64,000 nucleotides of DNA, taken from NCBI RefSeq assembly GCF_002849715.1, contig NZ_CP018863.1, positions 1,736,001 through 1,800,000 of the forward strand, written 5' to 3'. Source of the DNA: Arthrobacter crystallopoietes. GTDB lineage: Bacteria > Actinomycetota > Actinomycetes > Actinomycetales > Micrococcaceae. Each line of letters begins with the position of its first letter. Within the stretch, counting starts at the first letter, position 1. This document shows, one piece after another, positions 1-8,182 of the stretch. The notes below the pieces were generated by a model. That model was not told where the DNA came from. It searched no databases and was given only the letters and a program-made list of their open reading frames with translations. The translations under genes were made by a program, and so were the position numbers.

Positions 1-362
1 CCGAAGTCCTGGCGCGGCTGGACGCCGGCGACGAGGCCCTTGACCTCGCAGCCAAGCACCCGACGTCGTCGTTGGTTTGGGCCATCCTGGCCGACGAGGC
101 GTACGGCGAGGGCCGGACCATCGAGTCCTACGCCTTCGCCCGCGTGGGCTACCACCGCGGCTTGGACGCACTGCGCCGGGCCGGCTGGAAGGGCGCCGGA
201 CCCATCCCCTGGGAGCACGAGCCGAACCGCGGCTTCCTGCGCTCCCTGTACGCGCTGGGCCGCGCGGCCGCAGCCATCGGCGAGGACGAGGAAGTAGTCA
301 GGATCGACAAGTTCCTCAACGAATCGGACCCCGAGGCGAAGCCAGCCATCGAGGCCTCCTAA
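1..362 (+). CDS. DUF3151 family protein, 5' end cut off by the window
   Basis: The reading frame is open from the left edge (first full codon at 3) and gives about 119 C-terminal residues of a DUF3151 protein. Recognisable features are the stretch around AILADEAYGEGRTIESYAFA, then YHRGLDALRRAGWKG, and a late Arg-Gly-Phe-Leu-Arg-Ser-Leu-Tyr-Ala-Leu-Gly motif. The family is actinobacterial and of unknown function; it is commonly found just upstream of purA, and purA lies about 3.4 kb downstream here, with tdk and a DUF72 gene in between. No catalytic residue can be assigned. The family call rests on sequence memory and context. Confidence 0.8.
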   Translation, partial: EVLARLDAGDEALDLAAKHPTSSLVWAILADEAYGEGRTIESYAFARVGYHRGLDALRRAGWKGAGPIPWEHEPNRGFLRSLYALGRAAAAIGEDEEVVRIDKFLNESDPEAKPAIEAS

Positions 363-418
363 GTCCTCGCGGCGACCTGCCTGGAGGCTTCCTGAGCTTC
401 TGGTGCGGGAGCCTGCTG

Positions 419-481
419 CAACAAGTGGAGAGAAGGCGGGAGCAGCGGCGCACGTAGCGCCCCTGTTCCCGCCACTTGTTT
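419..481. terminator. imperfect inverted repeat, probable terminator
   Basis: The arms AACAAGTGG and CCACTTGTT pair. Inside them GGCGGGA(G)CAG pairs with CTGTTCCCGCC after a six-base bulge. It starts about 57 bases after the DUF3151 stop and is followed by TTTAAT, so it probably ends that transcript. Confidence 0.5.
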
Positions 482-484
482 AAT

Positions 485-592
485 CGGACACCTGCCGGCA
501 GTCGGACACCTGCCGGCAGTCGGACACCTGCCGGCAGTCGGACACCTGCCGGCAGTCGGACACCTGCCGGCAGTCGGGCACCTGCCGGAAGG
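485..592. repeat. six tandem copies of an 18-bp unit
   Basis: The unit CGGACACCTGCCGGCAGT begins at 485, 503, 521, 539, 557 and 575. The first five copies are identical; the sixth differs in a few positions (CGGG at its start, AAGG at its end). Each full unit contains the perfect 10-base palindrome CTGCCGGCAG, so the array can fold into many alternative hairpins. Because 18 is a multiple of three, both strands stay open here, but there is no ribosome site or codon bias to support a gene. It lies 158 bases before the LAETG protein start. Confidence 0.9.
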
Positions 593-618
593 GGAAAGCC
601 GTGGGAAAAACGTTCCGA

Positions 619-647
619 CTGGCGCATATGTCCGGGATCACTTATAT
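619..647 (+). promoter_or_regulatory. candidate promoter of the LAETG protein gene
   Basis: CTGGCG (619-624) and TTATAT (642-647) are 17 bases apart. The position is 104 bases before the GTG start at 751, just downstream of the tandem repeat. This is a visual match only; the -35 is weak. Confidence 0.3.
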
Positions 648-750
648 TTCTGCTTAGGTCCGGATGAAGCCGGCCGCAGGGCGCGGGTTTCATCGGATTG
701 GCGCGAGGGCTGCCCTGCCTGCACAGCCAAGTTGGGGACAGGACATTCAC

Positions 751-1980
751 GTGACATCACGACTGCGCTCTGCGCTGCTCACCGGCGCCGTTGCCGCCAC
801 ACTCGCCCTCGGTGCCGCACCGGCCCAGGCCGACAACCAGCAGGATCCGTCAGGCCTTCCCGCCACGGAACAAACCACCCCTGCACCCGCCGCGGACCTG
901 GGTTCCCTTGCGGGAATTGTCCAGGAAGCTGCGCCTGTCACCGAGGCCGCACCGGCTACCGAAATTGTGCCGGCCGAACCCATCGACGCTCTCGTGCCGG
1001 TGGCTGTGCCGGTGCCTGTTCCGGGGGAGGCGGAAGAGGTCCTGGCCGACGCGCTGATTCCCGTGCTCGTGGAGGAAACCGAGACCAACGACGACGGCGG
1101 GACGCCCGGCGGGGAAGTCGAGGAATCGGCTGATGGTGTTGACGGTGTCGATGGCGAAGTCGCCGACGCGCCGGAAGATGGCGTGGATGACGCGCCGGAC
1201 AGCGGTTCAGAGGAGGAGCAGGCTCCGGCCGACCTTGATTCCGACGTGGCGCCCGGTACCGAAACTGACCCGGCGCCCGGTACCGAAACTGACCCGGCGC
1301 CCGGCGCCGAAGCTGAGCCTGCTCCGGGGACACCTGTGGTCCAGCCCGGCACCCCGGCTGCTCCCACGCCCTCCGCTCCTCAGGCCCCGGTTCTGGCCGG
1401 CTTCGAACCGATCGTAGTGGGTGGTCGCACCCTGACCCACGCGGACTTCAACATCCCGGATGACATCGCCGCCAGCGACGAGGAGACCATCGCCCTCTGG
1501 ATGGAGGAGAACATCGACCTGGTGCTCGAGTCCGAAGGCATGATCTACATCGTTGACCTCATGGTCGGATATCTCGAAACGGGAGACCGGGAAGGTCTGG
1601 AAGCCCTGATCCGAGAACTGGGCGCCTCGGATCCTGCAGCCGCGGAAGACCTGATTCGCGAGCTGGACGGATGGTTCCTGTGGCTTGAAGAATGGCCGGC
1701 TGAGTTTGGTGAATGGCCTGAGAACTTCGGGGAATGGCCGATGGATGTGCCCTTCCCCGCTGCGCCCGCAACCGAACCTGCACCGGCCGTCCAGCCGGCC
1801 AGCGTCGAGGTGGCGCCGGCCGCAGTGGTGCCGGCTCCGAAGCCGGCGGAACAGGTGGCCGCTCCGGCAGGCGAGCTGGCCGAGACCGGCGCCGCTGGCA
1901 CCGTCTGGCTGGCCACGGGCGGAGCAGGCTTGCTGCTGCTCGGTGCCGCCCTGGTGGCATTGCGCCGCCGGATGGTCTGA
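751..1980 (+). CDS. secreted Ala/Pro-rich surface protein with an LAETG sortase signal
   Basis: The GTG at 751 is chosen because a GGGGACAGGA ribosome site precedes it and a signal peptide follows at once (a basic start, a hydrophobic stretch, then PAQA before residue 28 or so); upstream in-frame starts would bury the signal. The 409-residue product has a long acidic and proline-rich region with three APGTETDP-type repeats, a more ordered middle (about 210-330), three EWP..FGEWP-type repeats, and ends in LAETG, a hydrophobic segment and RRR. LAxTG is the motif recognised by actinobacterial class E sortases, so covalent wall anchoring is likely. No sortase gene is in the window. The function of the ordered domain is unknown to me. 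Confidence 0.8.
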   Translation: MTSRLRSALLTGAVAATLALGAAPAQADNQQDPSGLPATEQTTPAPAADLGSLAGIVQEAAPVTEAAPATEIVPAEPIDALVPVAVPVPVPGEAEEVLADALIPVLVEETETNDDGGTPGGEVEESADGVDGVDGEVADAPEDGVDDAPDSGSEEEQAPADLDSDVAPGTETDPAPGTETDPAPGAEAEPAPGTPVVQPGTPAAPTPSAPQAPVLAGFEPIVVGGRTLTHADFNIPDDIAASDEETIALWMEENIDLVLESEGMIYIVDLMVGYLETGDREGLEALIRELGASDPAAAEDLIRELDGWFLWLEEWPAEFGEWPENFGEWPMDVPFPAAPATEPAPAVQPASVEVAPAAVVPAPKPAEQVAAPAGELAETGAAGTVWLATGGAGLLLLGAALVALRRRMV

Positions 1981-2051
1981 GCGACGCCTGCACCGGACCG
2001 TCATGGCGGATCAGTAGAATCGACTGCTGGACCGCTTTGAAAGGTACGACT

Positions 2052-2678
2052 TTGGCCAAACTCTATTTTCGGTACGGCGCGATGAATTCCGGAAAGTCCA
2101 CCGGGCTGCTCCAGGTTGCCTTCAACTACGAGGAGCGCGGGCAGCGCGTGCTGCTGGCCAAACCCCAGCTCGACACCAAGGGCGACACCGCGATCGTCTC
2201 CCGCCTCGGCATGACCCGGGACGTGGACTTCCTGATCCACCCTGGTGATAACGTCCGGGAGCTGTTCGCGAAAGTCGCCTCCGGGGACGATCCAGACGCC
2301 CTGCTGGAGCATGTGGAGGTCAAGCCGGTGGCCTGCCTGCTGGTGGACGAGGCGCAGTTCCTGACACCTGGCCAGGTGGATGATCTGTTCCGCATCGCGG
2401 TGCTGGACGGCGTGCCGGTGATCGCCTACGGCATCCGCACCGATTTCCGCACGGCAGCCTTCCCCGGCGCCGGCAGGCTGCTCGAACTGGCCCACTCGCT
2501 CGAGGAGCTGAAGACCATCTGCCGCTGCGGGCGGAAGGCAGTCTTCAACACCCGGCGGATCGGCAACGAGATTGTTTTCGACGGCGAGCAGGTAGCCATC
2601 GACGGCCAGGACATTGCGTACGAATCGCTGTGCGGGAACTGCTACCTTGAAGCGTCCGGCGGCCGGCTCGGCAGCTGA
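2052..2678 (+). CDS. tdk: thymidine kinase
   Basis: Phosphorylates thymidine to dTMP in the pyrimidine salvage pathway. The 208-residue product begins LAKLYFRYGAMNSGKST, which carries the Walker A motif, has LLVDEAQFL as Walker B/catalytic region, the GIRTDFRT loop typical of type II thymidine kinases, and two Cys pairs (CRCG and CGNC) that form the structural zinc site. Length and domain order match the bacterial family. The TTG at 2052 is preferred because AAAGG lies just upstream and the family begins at this point. A TAGAAT -10-like hexamer is at 2015-2020. Its end overlaps the convergent DUF72 gene by 37 bases. Confidence 0.93.
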   Translation: MAKLYFRYGAMNSGKSTGLLQVAFNYEERGQRVLLAKPQLDTKGDTAIVSRLGMTRDVDFLIHPGDNVRELFAKVASGDDPDALLEHVEVKPVACLLVDEAQFLTPGQVDDLFRIAVLDGVPVIAYGIRTDFRTAAFPGAGRLLELAHSLEELKTICRCGRKAVFNTRRIGNEIVFDGEQVAIDGQDIAYESLCGNCYLEASGGRLGS

Positions 2679-3523
2679 GAAGCCAGCCGCTTCGCCAGGC
2701 CCATTGCGTCGTACGGCGCACGGACCTTCACATCGTTGTCGAAGTAGAGGTAGGCGTCCCGGCCCACGCCGTCGGGGCAGCCGCTGCCGTCCAGCCAGCC
2801 GCGGACCGTGTCCGCCCAGTGATCCAGGTCGGCATCGCCGTAGCCGCTGACATAAAGTTCGTCCTTGCCGTGCAGCCGGACATAGGCGAAGTCGGCCGTG
2901 ATCTCGTGCAGCATTGGCCAGGTTCCGGCGCTGTCCGCCATGACCAGGGCAATGTTGTGCCGGCGCAGCTGCGCATAGAAGTCCTCGGTGACGAAGGTGG
3001 AACTGCGCACCTCCATGGCATGGCGCAGCGGCCGGTCCTCGGTGACGTCGAACCAGGTCCTGTCCCGCATCAAATCCGTATGCTCGGACGCAAGGCGGGC
3101 CGCCGCCGTCGTTGTTCGGGGGAGCAGCGCCAGGAACTCCTCGACGACGTTCGGGTCGTATTTGAGGTTCTCCGGCAGTTGCCACAGGAACGGGCCGAGC
3201 TTGCCGCCGAGCGCCAGCACGCCTGAGGCGAAGAAGTTCGCCAGCGCCCCGCGGGCCTCGCGGAGGCGGCGCATGTGGGTGATGAAGCGGCCGCCCTTGA
3301 CCGCGAAGACGAAGTGCTCCGGGGTGGCATCGCGCCACTGCAGCCAGCTGGACGGGCGCTGCAGGGAGTAGAAGGAGCCGTTGATTTCCAGCGAGTCCAG
3401 GTGGGTCGCGGCGTATTCGAGTTCCTGGCGCTGGGGGAGGCCCTTGGGATAGAACGTTCCGCGCCACGGAGCGTAACGCCATCCGGAGATGCCGACCCGC
3501 GCAACTGGCTTCAAAGTCCCCAC
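2642..3523 (-). CDS. DUF72 (YecE-like) family protein
   Basis: The product (about 293 residues) starts near VGISGWRY and continues with WRGTFYP, LEINGSFY, FVFAVKGGRFITH, LGPFLWQLP and YVRLHGK. These are the conserved blocks of the DUF72/YecE TIM-barrel family, whose biochemical role is not established. I chose the GTG at 3523 because a TAGCGT hexamer ends seven bases upstream with no ribosome site in place, which suggests a leaderless message; a GTG at 3532 preceded by GGAG is the alternative. The 3' end runs into tdk from the opposite strand. Confidence 0.85.
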   Translation of the reverse strand: MGTLKPVARVGISGWRYAPWRGTFYPKGLPQRQELEYAATHLDSLEINGSFYSLQRPSSWLQWRDATPEHFVFAVKGGRFITHMRRLREARGALANFFASGVLALGGKLGPFLWQLPENLKYDPNVVEEFLALLPRTTTAAARLASEHTDLMRDRTWFDVTEDRPLRHAMEVRSSTFVTEDFYAQLRRHNIALVMADSAGTWPMLHEITADFAYVRLHGKDELYVSGYGDADLDHWADTVRGWLDGSGCPDGVGRDAYLYFDNDVKVRAPYDAMGLAKRLASQLPSRPPDASR

Positions 3524-3644
3524 GCTCAGCACGCTACTCCGGCCAGCCGCGTCCGGCCAGAGCCAGCCTTGCAAGCATTGCGACGTCCCGCGGCCGCAGG
3601 AATCCGCGGTTAATCGGCGCATCGGCTAAACTTGGCAGGTAAGA

Positions 3645-3672
3645 GCCCCAGAACTCCACCCGGAGTCGGGGC
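3645..3672 (+). other. hairpin in the purA leader
   Basis: GCCCC(3645-3649) and ACTCC(3653-3657) pair with GGAGT(3662-3666) and GGGGC(3668-3672) around a four-base loop. It lies 75 bases before the purA start and is not followed by a T run, so it may be a leader structure rather than a terminator. No role can be assigned. Confidence 0.4.
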
Positions 3673-3747
3673 GTTCTCATGCGCGGCAGATGCTTCCTGC
3701 CTCTCCCCTTGGCAGGGTTTCCGCCGCATCGAATGGGGGAGGATCCC

Positions 3748-5037
3748 ATGCCAGCAATTGTGATCGTCGGAGCCCAGTGGGGCGACGAAGGTAAAGGCAA
3801 AGCAACGGACTTGCTTGGCGGCCGCGTGGACTACGTGGTTAAGCCGAACGGCGGCAACAACGCCGGCCATACCGTCGTCGTCGGTGGTGAGAAGTATGAG
3901 CTCAAGCTCCTTCCCGCCGGCATTCTCAGCCCGAACGCTATTCCGATCATCGGCAACGGCTGCGTGGTGAACCTGGAAGCCCTGTTCGAGGAGATCGACG
4001 GACTGGAGGCGCGCGGCGCCGACACGTCCAAGCTCCGCGTTTCCGCCAACGCCCACCTGGTGGCGCCGTTCCACCAGACCATGGACAAGGTGACGGAGCG
4101 CTTCCTGGGCAAGCGGGCCATCGGCACCACCGGGCGCGGCATCGGCCCCGCCTACATGGACAAGGTGGCCCGGCTGGGCATCCGCGTACAGGACGTGTTC
4201 GACGAGTCCATCCTGCGCCAGAAGGTACAGGGCTCGCTGCACCAGAAGAACGAGCTGCTGGTCAAGGTCTACAACCGACGCGACGTCGACGTCGAAGAGA
4301 TCGTCGAGTACTTCCTGTCCTTCGCCGACCGGCTGCGCCCGATGATGATCGACTCCACCTTCGTGCTGAACGAGGCGCTCGACGACGGCAAGGTGGTGCT
4401 GATGGAGGGCGGCCAGGCCACCTTCCTGGACGTGGACCACGGCACCTACCCGTTTGTCACCTCCTCCAACCCGACGGCGGGCGGCGCGTCCGTGGGCTCG
4501 GGCATCGGCCCCACCCGGATCAACCGTGCCGTGGGCATCATCAAGGCCTACACCACCCGCGTGGGTGCGGGCCCGTTCCCCACCGAGCTTTTCGACGAGA
4601 TGGGCGAGTACCTGCAGAAGACCGGCGGCGAGTTCGGCGTGAACACCGGCCGCCCGCGCCGCTGCGGCTGGTACGACGCCGTACTGGCGCGCCACGCTTC
4701 GCGCGTCAACGGCTTCACGGACTACTTCGTGACCAAGCTGGACGTGCTGACCGGGATCGAGCGGATTCCGGTGTGCGTCGCATACGACGTCGACGGCGTC
4801 CGGCATGACGAGATGCCGATGACCCAGACGGAGTTCCACCACGCCAAGCCGATCTTCGAGTACTTCGACGGCTGGACCGAGGACATCACCGGGGCACGGA
4901 GCATCGCGGATCTGCCGCCGAACGCCCAGCTCTACGTGAAGGCGCTCGAGGACATCTCCGGTACCCGGATCTCCGCCATCGGGGTGGGACCGGACCGGGA
5001 CCAGACCATCGTGGTGCGGGACCTTATCGCCGAATAG
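3748..5037 (+). CDS. purA: adenylosuccinate synthetase
   Basis: Joins IMP and aspartate with GTP to give adenylosuccinate, the committed step to AMP. The 429-residue product has the N-terminal GDEGKGK loop (residues 12-18, with Asp13 as catalytic base), His41 in NNAGHTVVV, the [10 protein letters not shown] switch region, [31 protein letters not shown] and a C-terminal [11 protein letters not shown] motif for base recognition. Length is normal. The ATG at 3748 follows GGGGGAGGA, a strong ribosome site. The DUF3151-purA association is common in actinobacteria, here with tdk and DUF72 in between. Confidence 0.97.
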   Translation: MPAIVIVGAQWGDEGKGKATDLLGGRVDYVVKPNGGNNAGHTVVVGGEKYELKLLPAGILSPNAIPIIGNGCVVNLEALFEEIDGLEARGADTSKLRVSANAHLVAPFHQTMDKVTERFLGKRAIGTTGRGIGPAYMDKVARLGIRVQDVFDESILRQKVQGSLHQKNELLVKVYNRRDVDVEEIVEYFLSFADRLRPMMIDSTFVLNEALDDGKVVLMEGGQATFLDVDHGTYPFVTSSNPTAGGASVGSGIGPTRINRAVGIIKAYTTRVGAGPFPTELFDEMGEYLQKTGGEFGVNTGRPRRCGWYDAVLARHASRVNGFTDYFVTKLDVLTGIERIPVCVAYDVDGVRHDEMPMTQTEFHHAKPIFEYFDGWTEDITGARSIADLPPNAQLYVKALEDISGTRISAIGVGPDRDQTIVVRDLIAE

Positions 5038-5080
5038 CGGTAGCCTGTCCGGCCACCGGGTTTCGGCGTAGCATGCAGGA

Positions 5081-6493
5081 ATGGCGGATGACTACGGCAT
5101 CCTGCGGCGCACTGCCGAGCTTGCCACCGAGTACCTGCGCTCGCTGCCCGAGCGGCCGGTCAAGAGCGGCATGGCTGCGGCGGAGCTGCGCCGCGAGCTG
5201 ATCACCGCGCTGCCCGCGGCCGGCGAGGAACCGCAGGCCGTGATCGAGCATCTGGCCGAGGTGGGCGGGCGTGCCGCGGTGGCCATGGCCGGGCCGCGCT
5301 ACTTCGGGTTCGTCATCGGCGGGGCCCTGCCGCCGGCCCTGGCCGCAGACTGGCTGACCTCCTCCTGGGACCAGAACGCCGGACTCTACGCCGGCGGACC
5401 GGCGGCGTCCGTGGTGGAGGAAGCCGTGGGCGCCTGGCTGCTGGAGCTGTTCGGCCTGCCGCCGGCCAGCGGGTTTGGCCTGGTCACCGGGTGCCAGATG
5501 GCGCACTTCACCTGCCTGGCCGCCGCCCGCACCGCAGTGCTGGAGCGGGCGGGCTGGGACGTCACGGGGCGCGGGCTTTTCGGTGCGCCGGAGGTGGAAG
5601 TGGTGGTCGGCGACGAGGCGCACAGCACGGTCCTGTCGGCCCTGCAGTACCTGGGGCTCGGCCGCGACCGGGTGCACACCGTCGCCACGGACAGCCAGGG
5701 CCGGATCCGGCTGCGGGAGCTCGAGAAAGTCCTCGCGCGGATTCCGCACCGGGATCCGTTGATCGTGAACCTGCAGGCCGGCAACGTGAATACCGGCTCC
5801 TTCGACCCGATCTGCGCCGCCATTGACCTGGTCCGCCGCCGCGAAGGAGCGTGGGTCCACGTGGACGGGGCCTTCGGGCTCTGGGCCGCCGTGAGCCCGC
5901 AACTGCGGCCGCTGCTCGACGGGGTGGAATTGGCAGATTCCTGGGCCACGGACGCGCATAAGTGGCTCAATGTTCCCTACGATTCCGGCCTGGCGTTTGT
6001 CGCCGATGCCGACGCGCACGTCAAGGCCATGGCTCCGCCGCACGCCTCCTACCTTGAGTACGGGCAGGAACGCGACGAAGTCTCCTGGGTGCCGGAGTTC
6101 TCCCGCCGTGCCAGGGGCTTCCCGATCTACGCCGCGCTGCGCACCCTCGGCCGCGACGGCGTGCGGGAGATGGTTGAGCATTGCTGCGCGCTGGCCCGGC
6201 ACATGGCGGCCCAGCTTGGCCAGGTGGACGGCGTCGAGATCCTCAATGACGTGGTGCTCAACCAGGTGCTGGTCCGTTTTATCCCCCGCGGTGATGGGAA
6301 CATTAGCGGCGCCCGCGGGGATGACTTTACCCACGACGTCGTACGCCGCGTGCAGGAGGACGGCACGCTCTGGCTCTCCGGCACCACCTGGCATGCCATG
6401 GCCGCGATGCGGATCAGCGTGAGCAACTGGTCCACCACCCTGGAGGATGCGGACCGCTCCGTGGAGGCGATCCTGCGTTGCGCCGGACGCTGA
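5081..6493 (+). CDS. pyridoxal-phosphate-dependent decarboxylase (group II family)
   Basis: A 470-residue fold-type I PLP enzyme of the group II amino acid decarboxylase family (relatives decarboxylate glutamate, aromatic amino acids or aspartate). Visible motifs are GPRYFGFVIGG near the N-terminus, the cofactor Asp in HVDGAFG (about residue 262), and the Schiff-base Lys in TDAHKWLN (about residue 294). The substrate cannot be read from sequence. A TAGCAT hexamer ends six bases before the ATG and the only purine-rich stretch (CAGGA) touches the ATG, so the message may be leaderless. It follows purA by 43 bases but probably has its own promoter. Confidence 0.88.
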   Translation: MADDYGILRRTAELATEYLRSLPERPVKSGMAAAELRRELITALPAAGEEPQAVIEHLAEVGGRAAVAMAGPRYFGFVIGGALPPALAADWLTSSWDQNAGLYAGGPAASVVEEAVGAWLLELFGLPPASGFGLVTGCQMAHFTCLAAARTAVLERAGWDVTGRGLFGAPEVEVVVGDEAHSTVLSALQYLGLGRDRVHTVATDSQGRIRLRELEKVLARIPHRDPLIVNLQAGNVNTGSFDPICAAIDLVRRREGAWVHVDGAFGLWAAVSPQLRPLLDGVELADSWATDAHKWLNVPYDSGLAFVADADAHVKAMAPPHASYLEYGQERDEVSWVPEFSRRARGFPIYAALRTLGRDGVREMVEHCCALARHMAAQLGQVDGVEILNDVVLNQVLVRFIPRGDGNISGARGDDFTHDVVRRVQEDGTLWLSGTTWHAMAAMRISVSNWSTTLEDADRSVEAILRCAGR

Positions 6494-6570
6494 AAAGCCC
6501 TTAAAGATTCCGCGCCGCGGGTTCTGTAGTCTGGAATGGACACACGCCGCCAGCGAGACGGGAGCGCATC

Positions 6571-7377
6571 ATGAAGGTCAGTGTTGGGCAATTCGATCCT
6601 TCCGGGGACGTCAACGAAAACCTCAGCGTCATGCGTGCGCAGGCCGAAGAGGCCAAGGCCGCGGGCGCCGAGCTGATCCTGTTCCCCGAAGAGTCCATGT
6701 TCACCGTCGGCAAGGTCGAAGGGAATCTGATCTCCGCCGTCAACGAGCATTGGAGCGCCTTCGTCCAGAAGCTCTCGTTCATCGCCGCGGAGACCGGCAT
6801 CGCCCTGATCGCCGGAGGTTATGAGGCCAGCGGGGAAGAGCGCCCCTACAACACGCTGGTGATCGTGGACGCGACCGGCCGGATTGTGGATACCTACCGG
6901 AAGCTGCATCTGTACGATGCGTTCTCCTACCAGGAGTCCACCAAGATCAAGCCGGGCGACGGCGGGCTGAAGCTCGTGGAGATCGGCGGGCTGCGGGTGG
7001 GCGTAATGACCTGCTACGACGTTCGCTTCCCGGAGATGGCCCGCGGCCTGGCGGACCAGGGCGCGGACTTGATCTGCGTGGCGGCCGCCTGGTTCAAGGG
7101 GGACCACAAGATCGAGCATTGGGAGACGCTGCTCAAGGCCCGCGCCATCGAGAACACCTGCTGGGTGGCCGCGGCCGGCACCTCCAGCAGCCACACCGTG
7201 GGGCACTCGGCCATCCTGGATCCGATGGGCATTGTGCAGGACTACCTCAACGACGAACCGCGTGGCGTTGTCACCGTGGACGTGACCCGCCGCCGCATCG
7301 ACGAGGTCCGGGAATTCCTCCCGGTGCTGCGGAACCGGCGCCTGGCCAGCACCGTGGACGTGGTTGAGGCCCACTAA
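6571..7377 (+). CDS. carbon-nitrogen hydrolase (nitrilase superfamily amidase)
   Basis: The 268-residue product has the full Glu-Lys-Cys catalytic triad of the superfamily: Glu40 in LFPEES, Lys111 in YRKLHLYD and Cys148 in MTCYDVRFPE. The sequence around the Cys and the total length fit the Nit1/omega-amidase-like branch (dedaminated glutathione or omega-amino-acid amide hydrolysis), a housekeeping repair role, though I cannot set the substrate. The ATG is preceded by GGGAG at good distance. A TAGTCT -10-like hexamer lies at 6527-6532. The strong hairpin at 7473-7513 ends the transcript. Confidence 0.88.
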   Translation: MKVSVGQFDPSGDVNENLSVMRAQAEEAKAAGAELILFPEESMFTVGKVEGNLISAVNEHWSAFVQKLSFIAAETGIALIAGGYEASGEERPYNTLVIVDATGRIVDTYRKLHLYDAFSYQESTKIKPGDGGLKLVEIGGLRVGVMTCYDVRFPEMARGLADQGADLICVAAAWFKGDHKIEHWETLLKARAIENTCWVAAAGTSSSHTVGHSAILDPMGIVQDYLNDEPRGVVTVDVTRRRIDEVREFLPVLRNRRLASTVDVVEAH

Positions 7378-7472
7378 AGCCAGGCACCGGGACGGTTCGG
7401 AAAAAGTTTTTAGAAAGATTTTTGAAACTGCGTAACTTTTCCTCAAGCCGGTTCGATTACTTATATGTAGAG

Positions 7473-7516
7473 GCCGCGCCAGAGCTTCCCCCCCCAACGA
7501 GCTGTGGCGCGGCTTT
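7473..7516 (+). terminator. Rho-independent-type terminator
   Basis: GCCGCGCCA (7473-7481) pairs perfectly with TGGCGCGGC (7505-7513), extended inward by AGCT pairs, and is followed by TTTC. It lies about 95 bases after the amidase stop. Confidence 0.75.
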
Positions 7517-7627
7517 CACATCTTCTGGATGGGCCCGGTCGAATGCGCCGGTGCTGCATCCAGCGCGGAGCGAGTGGCGCGGCTATGATAAGGGACGCCG
7601 GGCCAGTCGCTACTTAAAGGAAAAACC

Positions 7628-8182
7628 GTGGATGGATTGCTGACAGATGAGGATCTGTTGGCAGCTGTTTCCGGAGACGGGCGTTCCGCCGAGAAGATCT
7701 ACCGCTCGTTGTCGCCCAAAGTGATGGGGTACCTGCAGGCCAGGGGCGTTGAGGACACCGAAGCCGCCGCCCAGGAAGTCTTCCTGACGGTATTCCAGAA
7801 ACTCGACAAGGTCACCGGGGGTGTTGCAGGTTTGAAAACGTTCACGTTCTCGGTAGCCCACGCCAGAGTGGTGGACGCCGCCCGCGCCCGTGCGCGTCAT
7901 CCCCACCTCGCCGAGTACGACCCGGACTTCGACACCCGGACCGTTTCCTCGGCCGAACAAGTTGTGGTGGACCGCTCCGGCGGCGACGTCGTTCAACTGT
8001 TGCAGACCCTGAACCCCGACCAGCGTGAAGTCCTTTCGCTGCGCATCGTGGCGGACCTGCCCATCGACCAGGTAGCCAGTGTCATGGGCAAATCGGAGGG
8101 CTCGGTCAAGCAGCTCCAGCGCAGGGCACTCGCGAAACTCAAGGACATGGTCATCGGCAGCAAGGTAGGAGGGGCATCATGA
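7628..8182 (+). CDS. RNA polymerase sigma-70 family (ECF-like) sigma factor
   Basis: A 184-residue two-domain sigma factor. Residues about 20-85 resemble region 2 (IYRSLSPKVMGYLQARGVED, then QEVFLTVFQKLDK) and about 120-180 form region 4 with a helix-turn-helix (LNPDQREVLSLRIVADLP, then KSEGSVKQLQRRALAKL). The GTG at 7628 has AAAGGA seven bases upstream. The stop codon overlaps the start of the next gene (ATGA), so the two are translated as a pair, as sigma factors and their anti-sigma factors often are. A TATGAT hexamer lies about 40 bases upstream. The regulon is unknown. Confidence 0.88.
   Translation: MDGLLTDEDLLAAVSGDGRSAEKIYRSLSPKVMGYLQARGVEDTEAAAQEVFLTVFQKLDKVTGGVAGLKTFTFSVAHARVVDAARARARHPHLAEYDPDFDTRTVSSAEQVVVDRSGGDVVQLLQTLNPDQREVLSLRIVADLPIDQVASVMGKSEGSVKQLQRRALAKLKDMVIGSKVGGAS

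Noticed and set aside
485..592. CRISPR array
   Set aside because: The copies are directly adjacent, without unique spacers, and no cas gene is in the window.
476..750. Open frames on both strands over the 18-bp repeat (RTPAGS or LPAGVR peptides)
   Set aside because: A unit of 18 bases stays open by arithmetic. There is no start context or bias to suggest translation.
2001..3482. A 493-residue minus-strand open frame across tdk and part of the DUF72 gene
   Set aside because: It crosses the stop-overlap of two well-supported genes and has only Arg/Gly/Pro-rich shadow sequence.
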